Origin: an uncultured candidate division Zixibacteria bacterium
GTDB lineage: Bacteria > Zixibacteria > MSB-5A5 > GN15 > PGXB01
Length of the DNA stretch: 64,000 nt
Reading direction: 5' to 3'
Assembly: GCA_937925655.1 (NCBI GenBank)
Contig: CALAMC010000098.1
Location: forward strand, 1 to 64,000
Part shown: positions 24,988 through 34,638 of the stretch, piece after piece
How positions within the stretch are numbered: the stretch's first letter is position 1
Layout: each line of letters starts with the position of its first letter
Notes under the pieces: generated by a model
Told to the model about the DNA's origin: nothing
Database searches by the model: none
The model's input: the letters and a program-made list of their open reading frames with translations, nothing else
Made by a program: the position numbers and the translations under genes

Positions 24988-27708
24988 TTACGGAATCGGC
25001 TGGGCGGGCATGTCGGTCGCGGGGCTGGCGGCGCCGAGAATATTACGCACTACCGGGTCATCGCGGTTGATTTTGTAATTGGCGAACATTGTCGTCGCTT
25101 CATACATCTCTGTCGGGCGCTGGAGTTCCAGCAGTACCTGCATCAGCTTGCGATAGCCGTGGCCGTTGTTGGGATTCATGCAAAACGCTTCCCACAGGTC
25201 GGCCAGTCCCTGATCGCTTTTGCCCATGATATGCCGGGTATAACCCAAATCCTGGAGATAGAAGATATTCTCCGGATTACGCCGATGCAAATCCTCCATG
25301 AGAACTTCATAACCGGCGAACAGGCTGTCGGCTTTTTCTCTTTCGCCCCGCGATTCATACATGTTGGCCAGCAGTAGATACGACTGGAAAAATTCGGGGT
25401 ACTTATCGATAATGAATTTTATGAACTCCTCGGCCCGTTCATTCTGCCCCTGCACTTTGAATTCCTGGGCGATACGCACCGCATTGAACCCGTGCGAGAA
25501 CAGAACGCCGGTGGCGTTTTCATCGCGATAAATTGTCGGGTCATTCATGCCGTCCCAGCGATAGACTTCGGTGAACAACCGATAACCTTCATCGGCATCT
25601 ATATTTCGTGTCTTCGGTTCTCTTTTCAGCTCATAAATCAGTCCTTTCGCCTCCTGCCGGTCGATCAGCTTGAGGGGCGATTCCTCGTAGGGTTCCGACG
25701 TAAAGCAAATGGGCACTTTGAAATTGTTGCTCAAGACCACTTCATCGACCATCATGTCCTGCAGTTTGACAATGCGCCCGTCGTGTGGTGTCGGAATAAG
25801 ATAAGTGCGGCGTTTGCGGGCCCGGTCATAAAACCACTCTTTGGGCCGTTGGACGGTTCGTCCCTGGAATTCCATGTCATACCATAAGATCTGCTCGTCG
25901 GTCAGTTCGATGGGAACGTCGTAAAAATGTTTCATCTGGTAAATATACCAGTCAGTGTTGAACAGCGACAAATTTACCACGCGCACGTCCTTGCGGAATT
26001 CGTACACCTCCTGCATACACCAGAGCGGGAAAGTATCGTTGTCCCCGGCCGTGAACAGAATCGCGTTGGGCGGACAACTGGACAGGACATTATAGGAATA
26101 GATGTACGGGTACCAGTGGCGGGATCGGTCGTTGGTGAAATAGTTACGGGCCAGCGGGAAAGCCGGCAGTAATATCAAAAGAGTCGAGGCGTACAGCATT
26201 GGCTTTTTCAATCCGGCCGAGACGTTGGCCGTTCGCGCCGACTCCATCACGGCCGCCGTGCCCAACCCGATAGCCATCCCGAACAGAATAAAGGCCGGTA
26301 TGAAGAAATAGTCCCGGTCGCGGACTTCCTGATAGGCATCACCGGTGCGGGCGTTATACTTTATCCCGTCGGCGAAATTCATATACAAGATCAGACCCAC
26401 CGATGCGAGCAACAGCAATACCAGAAACGGCAGGCCGATTTCGAGCTTCTTGACGATCATGAACCAGATGCCGAACAATCCCAGAATGAACAACGCCCCG
26501 AAAATTTTATTCAAACCGTACTGATTTTCGAAATAGCTCCAGAAACCCATGTGGGCGTGGCGGCCGAACTGGCTTGACCATTCCGCCCGGCGGGAGAACA
26601 TGCGCTCCACCATCGACATCTGGCCATACTGCTTGCGGTCGAGGAAATTGACGAAGGTGTTAAAATCGCGGGATGTCATATTTTCGTCGATACGCGGATT
26701 GAACCCGGAACGGATCGGAATAAAAGCGTGAATGGACCATCCGAGGGCGGCTATGAATATAATCAGCAGGCCGGTCTTCCAGTCGGTGTTAGCCCGTAGA
26801 AGACCCAGAATAACCATGACCAGTGCCCCGGCGCCAAGCGCTATCGCAAAAGGGTAAAAGGCAAGCATGATCATGGAATAGGCGCCGATTGCCAGCAGGA
26901 CCGCCCAGTTGATATGCCTGAAAATAAACACGCCTAAAACTGCCACCAGAAGTACCGTGATGGCGATAAAAGCCGAATACCCCCCGCGTCCGTCGGACAG
27001 GATGATAATCAAAAGCAACTCGATTATAAAAAAGGAGCAGATGGCAATCCAGGCTTTGAGGGGAGCGTCCTTCTTAAGAATAAAAAATACGGCCGCGACC
27101 GGAATCACCAGGAATGTGGTCAGGTGAACCCCGACTCCGAGCATGGCCAAATAGCTGACCAGGATGGTGATTTTCGTCGCCTTGGGGGTTTCACGGATAT
27201 CGAAATATTTAAGAGTCAGCCACATGATGGCGGTCATGATGAGCATCGACAGCCCATAGACTTCGGCTTCGACGGCATTGGACCAGTTAGTGGTGCCAAA
27301 AGCCATAAAGAGGGCCCCGACCACTCCGCCGATATACGATATGGCCTTTTTCCAGGCCGTCATTTCGCCGTCGCGATACCAGAAAGATATCATGCGCACA
27401 AGAGTCAGATAGGCAAACAACGTGGCGGCCGCCTGGGACAATGGCGATATTAAATTTACACGGACGCAAATATCCGAGGCAATCGGCAGAACCGAAAAGA
27501 CCCGGCCCAGCAAAATGAACAAAGGTGATCCCGGAGGATGCGGGATACCCAAAATATACGAGCACGCGATAAATTCACCACAATCCCAGAAAGAGAAGGT
27601 CGGCGCCGTGGTCAGGCGGTAAATGATAAAAGTGAACAAGAAGACAAAAGCCGCGATTAAGGCGTTTATCCTGTCAAATGGCGGAGAAATTCGATTATTA
27701 TCCGGCAC
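24988..27708 (-). CDS. DUF2723 (TMEM260-like) multi-pass membrane protein with TPR tail
   Basis: The first two thirds hold about 12 hydrophobic helices; the motif SFWDCGEFIACSYILGIPHP (near 40-60) is the DUF2723 signature, with the acidic residues expected in the first loop of GT-C glycosyltransferases. The human relative TMEM260 is a protein O-mannosyltransferase, so an O-glycosyltransferase role is plausible here but inferred. Residues about 725-895 contain TPR-like helices. GTG at 27708 is chosen because AGGAGG lies 6 bases upstream; a longer reading from a TTG would place that site inside the gene. The protein is 906 residues. Confidence 0.85.
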   Translation of the reverse strand: MPDNNRISPPFDRINALIAAFVFLFTFIIYRLTTAPTFSFWDCGEFIACSYILGIPHPPGSPLFILLGRVFSVLPIASDICVRVNLISPLSQAAATLFAYLTLVRMISFWYRDGEMTAWKKAISYIGGVVGALFMAFGTTNWSNAVEAEVYGLSMLIMTAIMWLTLKYFDIRETPKATKITILVSYLAMLGVGVHLTTFLVIPVAAVFFILKKDAPLKAWIAICSFFIIELLLIIILSDGRGGYSAFIAITVLLVAVLGVFIFRHINWAVLLAIGAYSMIMLAFYPFAIALGAGALVMVILGLLRANTDWKTGLLIIFIAALGWSIHAFIPIRSGFNPRIDENMTSRDFNTFVNFLDRKQYGQMSMVERMFSRRAEWSSQFGRHAHMGFWSYFENQYGLNKIFGALFILGLFGIWFMIVKKLEIGLPFLVLLLLASVGLILYMNFADGIKYNARTGDAYQEVRDRDYFFIPAFILFGMAIGLGTAAVMESARTANVSAGLKKPMLYASTLLILLPAFPLARNYFTNDRSRHWYPYIYSYNVLSSCPPNAILFTAGDNDTFPLWCMQEVYEFRKDVRVVNLSLFNTDWYIYQMKHFYDVPIELTDEQILWYDMEFQGRTVQRPKEWFYDRARKRRTYLIPTPHDGRIVKLQDMMVDEVVLSNNFKVPICFTSEPYEESPLKLIDRQEAKGLIYELKREPKTRNIDADEGYRLFTEVYRWDGMNDPTIYRDENATGVLFSHGFNAVRIAQEFKVQGQNERAEEFIKFIIDKYPEFFQSYLLLANMYESRGEREKADSLFAGYEVLMEDLHRRNPENIFYLQDLGYTRHIMGKSDQGLADLWEAFCMNPNNGHGYRKLMQVLLELQRPTEMYEATTMFANYKINRDDPVVRNILGAASPATDMPAQPIP

Positions 27709-27862
27709 CGGAAACCTCCTAAAGTTCAAATTTCATTAACCGATAATCCATATAGCAAACAACTCGAAAATAATGGGTCAAATATAAACATAAACCACGA
27801 TTCCACAACCAAATTTTATACAACGGGATAAGAGACCGGTTGCGGATTTTCAGGAGGTCACG

Positions 27863-28120
27863 ATGTTTACCTGGTGCATAATCCTCTTTCTGCTGGGTAT
27901 CGCCGCCTTTCTGGACACCATTTTCAACTATGGAAATATTTTCCGGCAGATCAATTCGGCCCTGTTCATGCTCATTTCGCTGGGCCTGATGGTTCGGACA
28001 ACCGTCAAAATCAAGGAAGGCGTCAAAGAAAACTATGAGGATCGTATTAAAAACCTCGAAATGCAATTGAGATCTTTCACGGCCGAGAAAAGCCGTGAAA
28101 AATCGCCCGCTGATTATTAA
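27863..28120 (+). CDS. Small membrane protein, unknown
   Basis: 85 residues: two hydrophobic segments (about 3-18 and 28-45) followed by a charged helix (KIKEGVKENYEDRIKNLEMQ) that may form a coiled coil. The start has a near-perfect AGGAGGT. Its stop overlaps by 4 bases the convergent stop of the TPR gene. No family recognised. Confidence 0.65.
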   Translation: MFTWCIILFLLGIAAFLDTIFNYGNIFRQINSALFMLISLGLMVRTTVKIKEGVKENYEDRIKNLEMQLRSFTAEKSREKSPADY

Positions 28121-29973
28121 GTCCTTTCTTCGGGGCGAAGATACCCCTCCAATAGTTGCAGCGAGCGACGAACCTCGCCAACAAACGGGTAGGCCGCATA
28201 TTCGGACAGAAGCGTATGATATATCCGAATGGCGGCCTCTTTGTTACTTTCAGATGTTGCCAGCAAATCGGCTTTGAGTTTCAAGCAGTAGGGGTAAAAA
28301 TAATCATAGTCATATTTACCGGCCATTTCCTCGACAATATCGAACGCCGCGGCGGTGTCACCCGAAGCGGCCCTGTGTTCGGCCAGTTTAAGACTGGAAA
28401 GACCGTAAAGAGCCGAATACGGCATATTTCTGATTTCGGTCAAACAGGCGGACATGGAATCCGGCAGGCGACGCATCTCGTAAAACTCGGCCTCGGCGTA
28501 TTTATCCAGCGCCCCCGGTGACGCAATGGCGTTTTCACCGATTATCAGGGTGTGAATCAACGCGTCGTTGACACGGAATCCCTGCGGAAATTCCTCAATA
28601 TGTTTGCGCATGGCAAATTCCGCGTCGGCGTATTCTTTACGGAAAAATTTTATCTGCGCCAGAATATACGAGACCTCTTCGGCCTCCGCCGGCAAAAGGG
28701 TGCGTTGTTTCATTTTTCGATAAGATTCCTCGGCCCGGTCGAGATGCCCTTCAATCAATAGCATCTGCGCCAGAGCCAGACCGGCCGGATTATTGTACTG
28801 GGCTATCTGGTATTCCTCGTTGACCAGCTTATAATAAACCCGCGCCGAATCGAAATCATTGAGGATTTCACGATAAATATCCCCGATCTTCAACAGTGCT
28901 TCGGCCCGGTCCCGGCGAACCTCCACATGGGAGGCTAATTCCCGGTACTGCTCCAGGGCCCGGTCAATCTGCCCCAGCGCCGTCAATGCTTCGGCATAGT
29001 AAAACAGGGCCTGCGAAAAGGAGGAGTTGCGAATCTTCTTGGCCACCATATAGTCGCCGGTAGCAATGACCTCGGCATAGAGTTTCCGTTCGCGGCACTG
29101 GCGCATATAGGCAAACAACTCCCGCCCCTCGCCATCGCCGAGCGAATCCAGCCGGATACAAACATGAAAGGCATCGGAATATTGTCCGTTCAGGCTATAT
29201 GCCTCCAGCAATGTCCTCAAGGCGATGGTATTATCGGGCAAACTATCGAGATACTGGCTCAAGGCCGCAATCGCCTTCGGGGCCGCCCCGGGGAATCGTA
29301 CCAGCAAAGCCAGTTTGCGATCGGCCGTTTCCGCCGACACAGAATCCTTTTCGGCGGCCCGCAAGTATTCATACACTGCCTTGCCATAATCCATGCGGAC
29401 TTCATATATCTCCCCGGCCTCAAAGCCGAACAGGTCATTGCGGGCGAATTGGCTGCGGGCCTTCTGAATCAGGCCCATAGCAATATCCGGCCGGTTGTAG
29501 TCCAGCAGGATTCGTATTAAAGTGCCATATATCCCCTGCTCGCCGGGGAATAACCCGATGGCATCTTCAACCGTATGTGTCAGCGCGGAATCATTACCCG
29601 TTTTTATATACAGACTCATCAGGGTAACATAATACTTGAGATTGGTCGGATTATTCTCGATCTGCCCCCTGATATACGATTCCGCCCTGTCGTATGCCTT
29701 CAGCTCCAGGTAGCATGACATCAGAAGGTCGGCGGCGCGGGGGTCATCGGGGTATTTCGCGACCAGAGCTTCGATAAAATCGACCGCCGACAAAAAGGCC
29801 CCGCGAGCCATCAACTGCCGCGCCGTGGCCATATCCTGGTCGGCCGGGGTCGCCTCCCTTTGAGGCGAGACAATTTTGACGCTCCCCAGATTGCCCCGGT
29901 CGTCGGCCTTGATTCCGGCCGCACCAGTCATAAAAACAAAGATAAATAAATATATCAGCTTATTCTTTGTCAT
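28117..29973 (-). CDS. Secreted TPR-repeat protein, last gene of DUF4159-DUF4175 operon
   Basis: A signal peptide (residues 1-23, KLIYLFIFVFMTGAAGIKA) is followed by helical repeats over nearly the whole 618 residues (for example ATARQLMARGAFLSAVDFI and EALTALGQIDRALEQYRELA), so it is a periplasmic or envelope TPR scaffold. I start it at the ATG at 29973, which overlaps the end of the DUF4175 gene by 14 bases; this indicates translational coupling. Partner proteins are unknown. Confidence 0.8.
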   Translation of the reverse strand: MTKNKLIYLFIFVFMTGAAGIKADDRGNLGSVKIVSPQREATPADQDMATARQLMARGAFLSAVDFIEALVAKYPDDPRAADLLMSCYLELKAYDRAESYIRGQIENNPTNLKYYVTLMSLYIKTGNDSALTHTVEDAIGLFPGEQGIYGTLIRILLDYNRPDIAMGLIQKARSQFARNDLFGFEAGEIYEVRMDYGKAVYEYLRAAEKDSVSAETADRKLALLVRFPGAAPKAIAALSQYLDSLPDNTIALRTLLEAYSLNGQYSDAFHVCIRLDSLGDGEGRELFAYMRQCRERKLYAEVIATGDYMVAKKIRNSSFSQALFYYAEALTALGQIDRALEQYRELASHVEVRRDRAEALLKIGDIYREILNDFDSARVYYKLVNEEYQIAQYNNPAGLALAQMLLIEGHLDRAEESYRKMKQRTLLPAEAEEVSYILAQIKFFRKEYADAEFAMRKHIEEFPQGFRVNDALIHTLIIGENAIASPGALDKYAEAEFYEMRRLPDSMSACLTEIRNMPYSALYGLSSLKLAEHRAASGDTAAAFDIVEEMAGKYDYDYFYPYCLKLKADLLATSESNKEAAIRIYHTLLSEYAAYPFVGEVRRSLQLLEGYLRPEERT

Positions 29974-32900
29974 CGGATGGTTGCACCACGTTGAGATTGG
30001 ATTTTTCCAGCAGGGCCCGAAAATAGGCCTTGATATGTTGCTCGTATTCACGAGGATAGTTTTCATTCATAAAGCGCCGCAACTTGTCCTCGATATCGAG
30101 GCCGCCTTCTATCTGCGAACCGCTCAAGGCCGCCGGCGGCAGGCGGAAAACATCCTGCGCCGCTGTGGCCCGGCGTTTGTCGGTGTAGTCTTTGCGTTGA
30201 AGCGTTTTGGTGGCGTCGAGCATTCGCGATAATATCCGCAACTGCTTTTCCTGCGTTTCCGGCCCGACCTCACCGCTGGACAGGGCGTCGGCCACTTCTT
30301 TCATTTCGTCGGCGATGGCGTCGAGTCTTCCCAAAACTTCCTTGCTGTCACCGAATTCATCGGCCAGTTCACCCAGGGTTTTGCGGATACTGTTCTGCTC
30401 ACCCGCCAGGCGGCGCAGAGCATCGGGGTCATTGGCTCCCATCTGCCCCGGCTTGTTGCACATCGACTGCGTCTGCTGATTGAGCTGTTGCTGTTTGTCA
30501 CACAGGGAATTCATCGACAGCGACGGCTTATTGCACGAGGAACCGCCCTTATTGCAGTCCTTTTGATTCTGCAGGGCATCGAGCATCCGTACCGCCGCCC
30601 GGTTGAGATTGGTCAATGCCTCTTTCTGGGCGTTCATCCCCTGCGGGCGGCGCCGCTCGGAGAAATTCTCTATCGCCAGATTCATGTTGCCGACTACCGC
30701 ATTAACCACATTGCCCATTTCGGCGGCAACAAACGGCGACTGTTTCCCCAGTTCTTCCAGCCTCTTTTGCAGACCGGTAACAGACTCCTTGATAATCTGT
30801 TGCTGGGCGGCATAGTCGCGAAGGACTTCACTGTTATTCATGACCTTATCGACGCCATTAATCAACCCCTCCTGCTTTTCCGCCAGATAATTGATATCAT
30901 CGATAGCCTTACGCATGTCCTCGGCCGCTTCCTGTCCGCCCCCCTGACACATGCTTGACTGCCCCTGCTGCATCTGATCGAGAAGGGACAAAAGTTTCGA
31001 GGCGGCCTGCCGGCCTTCATTAAGGGCGTCGCCCTTTTTCTGCTGGTTAAGATTTTCGGCCATGTTATTCATATTCTGACCGGCATCGGTCTTTTCCACG
31101 GCCGAGCAGAATTTGTCGGCGTCATTGGCTTTGACATAGGCGAACTGGTCCAGCATCCGGCGCATTTCATGGGCCTGTTCCTTGAGCCCTTCGAGTTCCC
31201 GCGACAGCTTCTTTTCTTCGGAGGCCAGAGACGGCAAATCTTCGCTTTTCGATGATTCCGTCCCGGCGTTCATTTTTTCCTGCTTTTCAAGAAGCTCCCG
31301 GGCCATCTGCGTCATGGCGTTGACCTTCTGCTCGATCTGCATTTTCTTTAAAAGTGCAATGGTTCTGTCCAGCCGCTGCATCAACTCCTGCTGGGACATC
31401 TCGAAATCCTTCATGGCCTGGTCGAGTTGCTGCTGGTCCATATTTTTCAGCGCTTCCATAAGTTCCAGCTGGGCCTGGCGCATCTCCGGCGTGGCGACTT
31501 CATCGAACAGCTTCTTGATTTCATTGAGTTTTTCGAGAATATCGGTCGAAGCCATGCGGTTTTTTTCCATTTCCTTGATAGCGTCATCAAGTTTCCGGGC
31601 CGTCTCCTTCATCTGTTCGGCGATTTTTTCGTTGGACCGGGCGATTTCCTCCAATTCCTTCTGCTGTTGCCAATCCATTTTCTGACTGCCCCGGTCACTT
31701 TGCTGCTCGAGGTTGCGGGCAACCTTCTGCAACCGCTCCGACAGGTCCCGATGCGCTTTTAAATAACTTTCGGCATCGTTAATGACTTCACTCTGTTCCG
31801 CCTCGGTCTGCGCTATAATTTCTTCCAGCGACGGCAGACGGGCAATATATGTGCGCGTTCCGGTCACTTTCGGGCCCGAGATAGCGTCGTTGTCGGCCAG
31901 TTCGAATTGATAGATGATGTAATCCGACGGCATCAATCCCAGCGGTTCGACATCCCAGGAAAATTTCACCTCTCCCTCGGTTTTGATATTATCCGAGAAA
32001 TGCAGGACGGCGACGTTTTCCTCGCCCATTTCACCGCGGGCAACAATTTTATACTTCAAAAGCAGCGACTTGAAACCATAATCGTCGGATATCCGCAGAA
32101 GAATCGGCACTTCCATTTCCTCGTCAAGATTCATGTCCATGCCGGGGCTTAAGACATCGATGACCGGATATTCGTCGGGAACGGCGGTTATATAGTATTC
32201 GATCGGGTCGGGGTTAACTTCGTTTTGCATATCCACCAGATGGATATAATAGCTTTTCGATTCTTCTATTTTCAAAGATTGCTCGGCCGTCTGGCCGGAA
32301 ATTTTAAACGGCGACCGCGCCGAATCACTGAAAACCATCTCGGCTTTTTGAAGCGGCCCGTTGGTTTCCACCTGCATCGTGGCGCGACTGCCAAATACGG
32401 CCGTGATATTGCCGTCGTTTTCGTCAATCACTTGCGGCGATAAACCGGTGTATTGGGGATAAAAAAGAGACAGCCTGATGCCCGTCACACGGGGACGATC
32501 GACCACGTCGATGTGCGCCATTTCGGTGGTTAAGCGCCCGGCTTTGATATAATAATCCAGCGAACGGCGGACCTGCCGGATAGTCGTGTAAAACAACAGC
32601 GAATCGCCGGTGTCGATTTTATGACGGGGAAAGCTCTTTAATTCGAGCGGCGTCTTTTGCCAGGTACCCCCGGCGAACCGATAGTAAACAACAGCTTCTT
32701 CCGGGAAACTACCGCCGGTCAGGATACCGCCCAGATCGACATCGCGGTATTTGATAGCGACTTTCGACCCGGGATATTCGAACAGTGTATAGCCCAGCGG
32801 CGGAGCGATGACCTCTCCCGGATGCGAATAGACTTTGTATGAATAACTGAAAAGGCCCGGAAATATAAACAACAACAAAAGGGCAAGAGCCAGTGTTATT

Positions 32901-33376
32901 CCCAGCGTTCGGGCGTTTTTCCAGATCGGATATGCCGAGAGGATTTCATTGAAATTATGACCCGAGGCGCGCTCATACGCCTGAACCAGAGTTTCTTCCA
33001 TTAATTCATTGGAATACCCTGCATAGGCATGGCCGTCCGGCCGGGAAAACTGCAAAGCGGCAATCAGTCGCCCTTTCAGGTCGGGAAAATTCTTTTCCAG
33101 CTTCAGAGCCGTGGCTTCCAAAGAACCCGTCAGGATTTTTTCAAAAGCCAGCTTCCAGAACGCCCACAACCCGGCCCGTACCGACAAAACCAGCAAGGCC
33201 GCCTTGGCCCAGACCGGCAAAATCACCATTCCGGCCACCAGCGATAATACTATCGCGGAAAGAAGCACCACCGCAACCGTCCCGGCCAATCCGGCCGCGA
33301 ACAAAATCAAGCGTTCCTTGAGAAGCGCCGTTCCGATTTTGCTTTTAAGTATCTCTATTTTGCTTTGGTTATCCAT
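29960..33376 (-). CDS. DUF4175-family large membrane/coiled-coil protein
   Basis: 1138 residues: three hydrophobic segments near the N-terminus (about 22-48, 50-75 and 150-175), a beta-rich periplasmic part (about 190-500), then some 600 residues of charged helix with heptad-like Gln/Glu/Lys/Met content (about 520-1120), including Cys-rich patches (SSMCQGGG, GGSSCNKPS). This is the DUF4175 plan, commonly found with DUF4159 and MoxR/DUF58 genes in FCB bacteria. Function unknown; an envelope stress or cell-surface scaffold role is conceivable. Confidence 0.8.
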   Translation of the reverse strand: MDNQSKIEILKSKIGTALLKERLILFAAGLAGTVAVVLLSAIVLSLVAGMVILPVWAKAALLVLSVRAGLWAFWKLAFEKILTGSLEATALKLEKNFPDLKGRLIAALQFSRPDGHAYAGYSNELMEETLVQAYERASGHNFNEILSAYPIWKNARTLGITLALALLLLFIFPGLFSYSYKVYSHPGEVIAPPLGYTLFEYPGSKVAIKYRDVDLGGILTGGSFPEEAVVYYRFAGGTWQKTPLELKSFPRHKIDTGDSLLFYTTIRQVRRSLDYYIKAGRLTTEMAHIDVVDRPRVTGIRLSLFYPQYTGLSPQVIDENDGNITAVFGSRATMQVETNGPLQKAEMVFSDSARSPFKISGQTAEQSLKIEESKSYYIHLVDMQNEVNPDPIEYYITAVPDEYPVIDVLSPGMDMNLDEEMEVPILLRISDDYGFKSLLLKYKIVARGEMGEENVAVLHFSDNIKTEGEVKFSWDVEPLGLMPSDYIIYQFELADNDAISGPKVTGTRTYIARLPSLEEIIAQTEAEQSEVINDAESYLKAHRDLSERLQKVARNLEQQSDRGSQKMDWQQQKELEEIARSNEKIAEQMKETARKLDDAIKEMEKNRMASTDILEKLNEIKKLFDEVATPEMRQAQLELMEALKNMDQQQLDQAMKDFEMSQQELMQRLDRTIALLKKMQIEQKVNAMTQMARELLEKQEKMNAGTESSKSEDLPSLASEEKKLSRELEGLKEQAHEMRRMLDQFAYVKANDADKFCSAVEKTDAGQNMNNMAENLNQQKKGDALNEGRQAASKLLSLLDQMQQGQSSMCQGGGQEAAEDMRKAIDDINYLAEKQEGLINGVDKVMNNSEVLRDYAAQQQIIKESVTGLQKRLEELGKQSPFVAAEMGNVVNAVVGNMNLAIENFSERRRPQGMNAQKEALTNLNRAAVRMLDALQNQKDCNKGGSSCNKPSLSMNSLCDKQQQLNQQTQSMCNKPGQMGANDPDALRRLAGEQNSIRKTLGELADEFGDSKEVLGRLDAIADEMKEVADALSSGEVGPETQEKQLRILSRMLDATKTLQRKDYTDKRRATAAQDVFRLPPAALSGSQIEGGLDIEDKLRRFMNENYPREYEQHIKAYFRALLEKSNLNVVQPSDDKE

Positions 33377-33397
33377 CTTTGCACCTGACCCGTTGTC

Positions 33398-34129
33398 CTA
33401 ATGTGTCATGGCATACACTAAAAGATTCATTCCCATCCGGAGTGCCTGCTGGCGTTTCTCCGGGGGATCTTCGTGTACCTGCGGGTCCTCCCAGCCGTCG
33501 CCGATATCGGCTTCATATAGATAGTACAACACCACCCGGCCGTCGATAATCACCGCCCGACCCTGCGGCGGCTGATTGTCGTGTTCATGAATTTTCGGCG
33601 GCCCGGACGCAAAATCAAAATAGCAGTGATACAAGTCGTGATCGAAGGGCAATTCCACAAACTCGCGTTCCGGGAACAATCGGGCGACTTCCTGGCGCAC
33701 CGACTTGTCCATCCCGTAGGAATCATTGATAAACAAAAAGCCGCCGTGATTGAGATACGAGCGTAACCGTTCGCGTTCCTCGTCGGTGAATTTTATCACC
33801 CCGTGCCCGGTCGCAAACAGAAAGGGATATAAAAACAGGTTATCATCCATAATCTGGACAATTTTTTCCTCTGGATGGACCGGAAAATTGCTGTTGTCTT
33901 TAATAAACTTCAGCATGTTAGGAATAGCCGATGAACCCCAGTACCAGTCGCCCCCGCCACCGTAATGCAATCGGGCGATGGTCACCGCCGAGGGGTCGAT
34001 GCGGGGAGCCTCGGTTCGGGGCAGAGCCGGACCCGTCCGCGCCAGAATATCTTCGAGGTTATCCTGGGCCACGGCGGATGAAATCAGGATTATTAAAAAT
34101 ATCGCCGAAAGCAGTCTAATCCGGGGCAT
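33398..34129 (-). CDS. DUF4159-domain secreted protein
   Basis: Signal peptide (residues 1-22), then the DUF4159 domain: ARLHYGGGGDWYWGSSAIPN near the start, GGFLFINDSYGMDKSVRQEV in the middle and DHDLYHCYFDF plus VVLYYLYEADIGDGWED later. The fold is related to class I glutamine amidotransferase-like Rossmann domains, but I see no catalytic triad. The ATG at 34129 has AAGGA upstream. First gene of the operon with DUF4175 (21 bases apart) and the TPR gene. Confidence 0.85.
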   Translation of the reverse strand: MPRIRLLSAIFLIILISSAVAQDNLEDILARTGPALPRTEAPRIDPSAVTIARLHYGGGGDWYWGSSAIPNMLKFIKDNSNFPVHPEEKIVQIMDDNLFLYPFLFATGHGVIKFTDEERERLRSYLNHGGFLFINDSYGMDKSVRQEVARLFPEREFVELPFDHDLYHCYFDFASGPPKIHEHDNQPPQGRAVIIDGRVVLYYLYEADIGDGWEDPQVHEDPPEKRQQALRMGMNLLVYAMTH

Positions 34130-34252
34130 AGCTTTTCCTTGCGTGTACATAGTATATACTCATGAAATCGACAATTCGGTCAAAAAAAACGAGCCGACGG
34201 CCATAAAATGCCAAAAATACGCAGGATTGCGGGCTTTCGGGCTTATCTGCCC

Positions 34253-34280
34253 TTGACAAACGGCCCAAAACCCTTATTTT
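34253..34280 (+). promoter_or_regulatory. Sigma70-type promoter upstream of the PilZ gene
   Basis: A perfect TTGACA (34253-34258), 16-base spacer, then TATTTT (34275-34280). It would give a 5' leader of roughly 350 bases before the PilZ start at 34639. Confidence 0.5.
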
Positions 34281-34358
34281 ATAACCATCAAGAGAGCCGA
34301 TCCAGTCATGGATCAAGATTGTTATTTTTTAGTTTGATCCGAAGGGTTTTGAGCACGA

Positions 34359-34403
34359 CCCCACTGCAGCTTTTGGCATGACGTCCTGTTGGGAGGACTG
34401 GGG
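34359..34403 (+). promoter_or_regulatory. Candidate folded leader RNA (three-way junction) upstream of PilZ gene
   Basis: CCCCA (34359-34363) pairs with TGGGG (34399-34403) and encloses two hairpins: TGC/GCA (34365-34378) and GTCCT/AGGAC (34383-34398). All pairs are Watson-Crick and the second hairpin stacks directly on the closing stem. It lies in the long leader between the proposed promoter and the PilZ gene. It lacks the sequence signatures I know for c-di-GMP riboswitches. The remainder of 34130-34638 has one small GATCC/GGATC hairpin (34296-34311) and no gene I can support. Confidence 0.4.
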
Positions 34404-34638
34404 ATTACAGGTTTTTCGGGGGTCTGTTTAAAATTATGCCCGGCAATTTGTTAGTTTTTCATATATTTTATCCGTCCCTGAAAAACATTTTGCTTTTTAT
34501 ATCTTTAATCGTAATCATTATTGACGATAAATTGAATATCTGGGTGTTGAGCACTCGCCCGGTCAACAAACTAATTGAAACATTGTCGTTTTCAGCCGTA
34601 ATTATGAATTGTCCCAACCCCTGAAACGAGGTAGCCAA

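Noticed and set aside
34436..34624. 62-codon hydrophobic open reading frame in the PilZ leader
   Set aside because: No ribosome-binding site, unusual composition, and it ends inside the PilZ ribosome-binding region; more likely chance within a long leader.
34253..34638. c-di-GMP riboswitch (GEMM-I) before the PilZ gene
   Set aside because: The conserved GEMM-I sequence blocks and tetraloop/receptor are not present, so only an unclassified folded leader is claimed.
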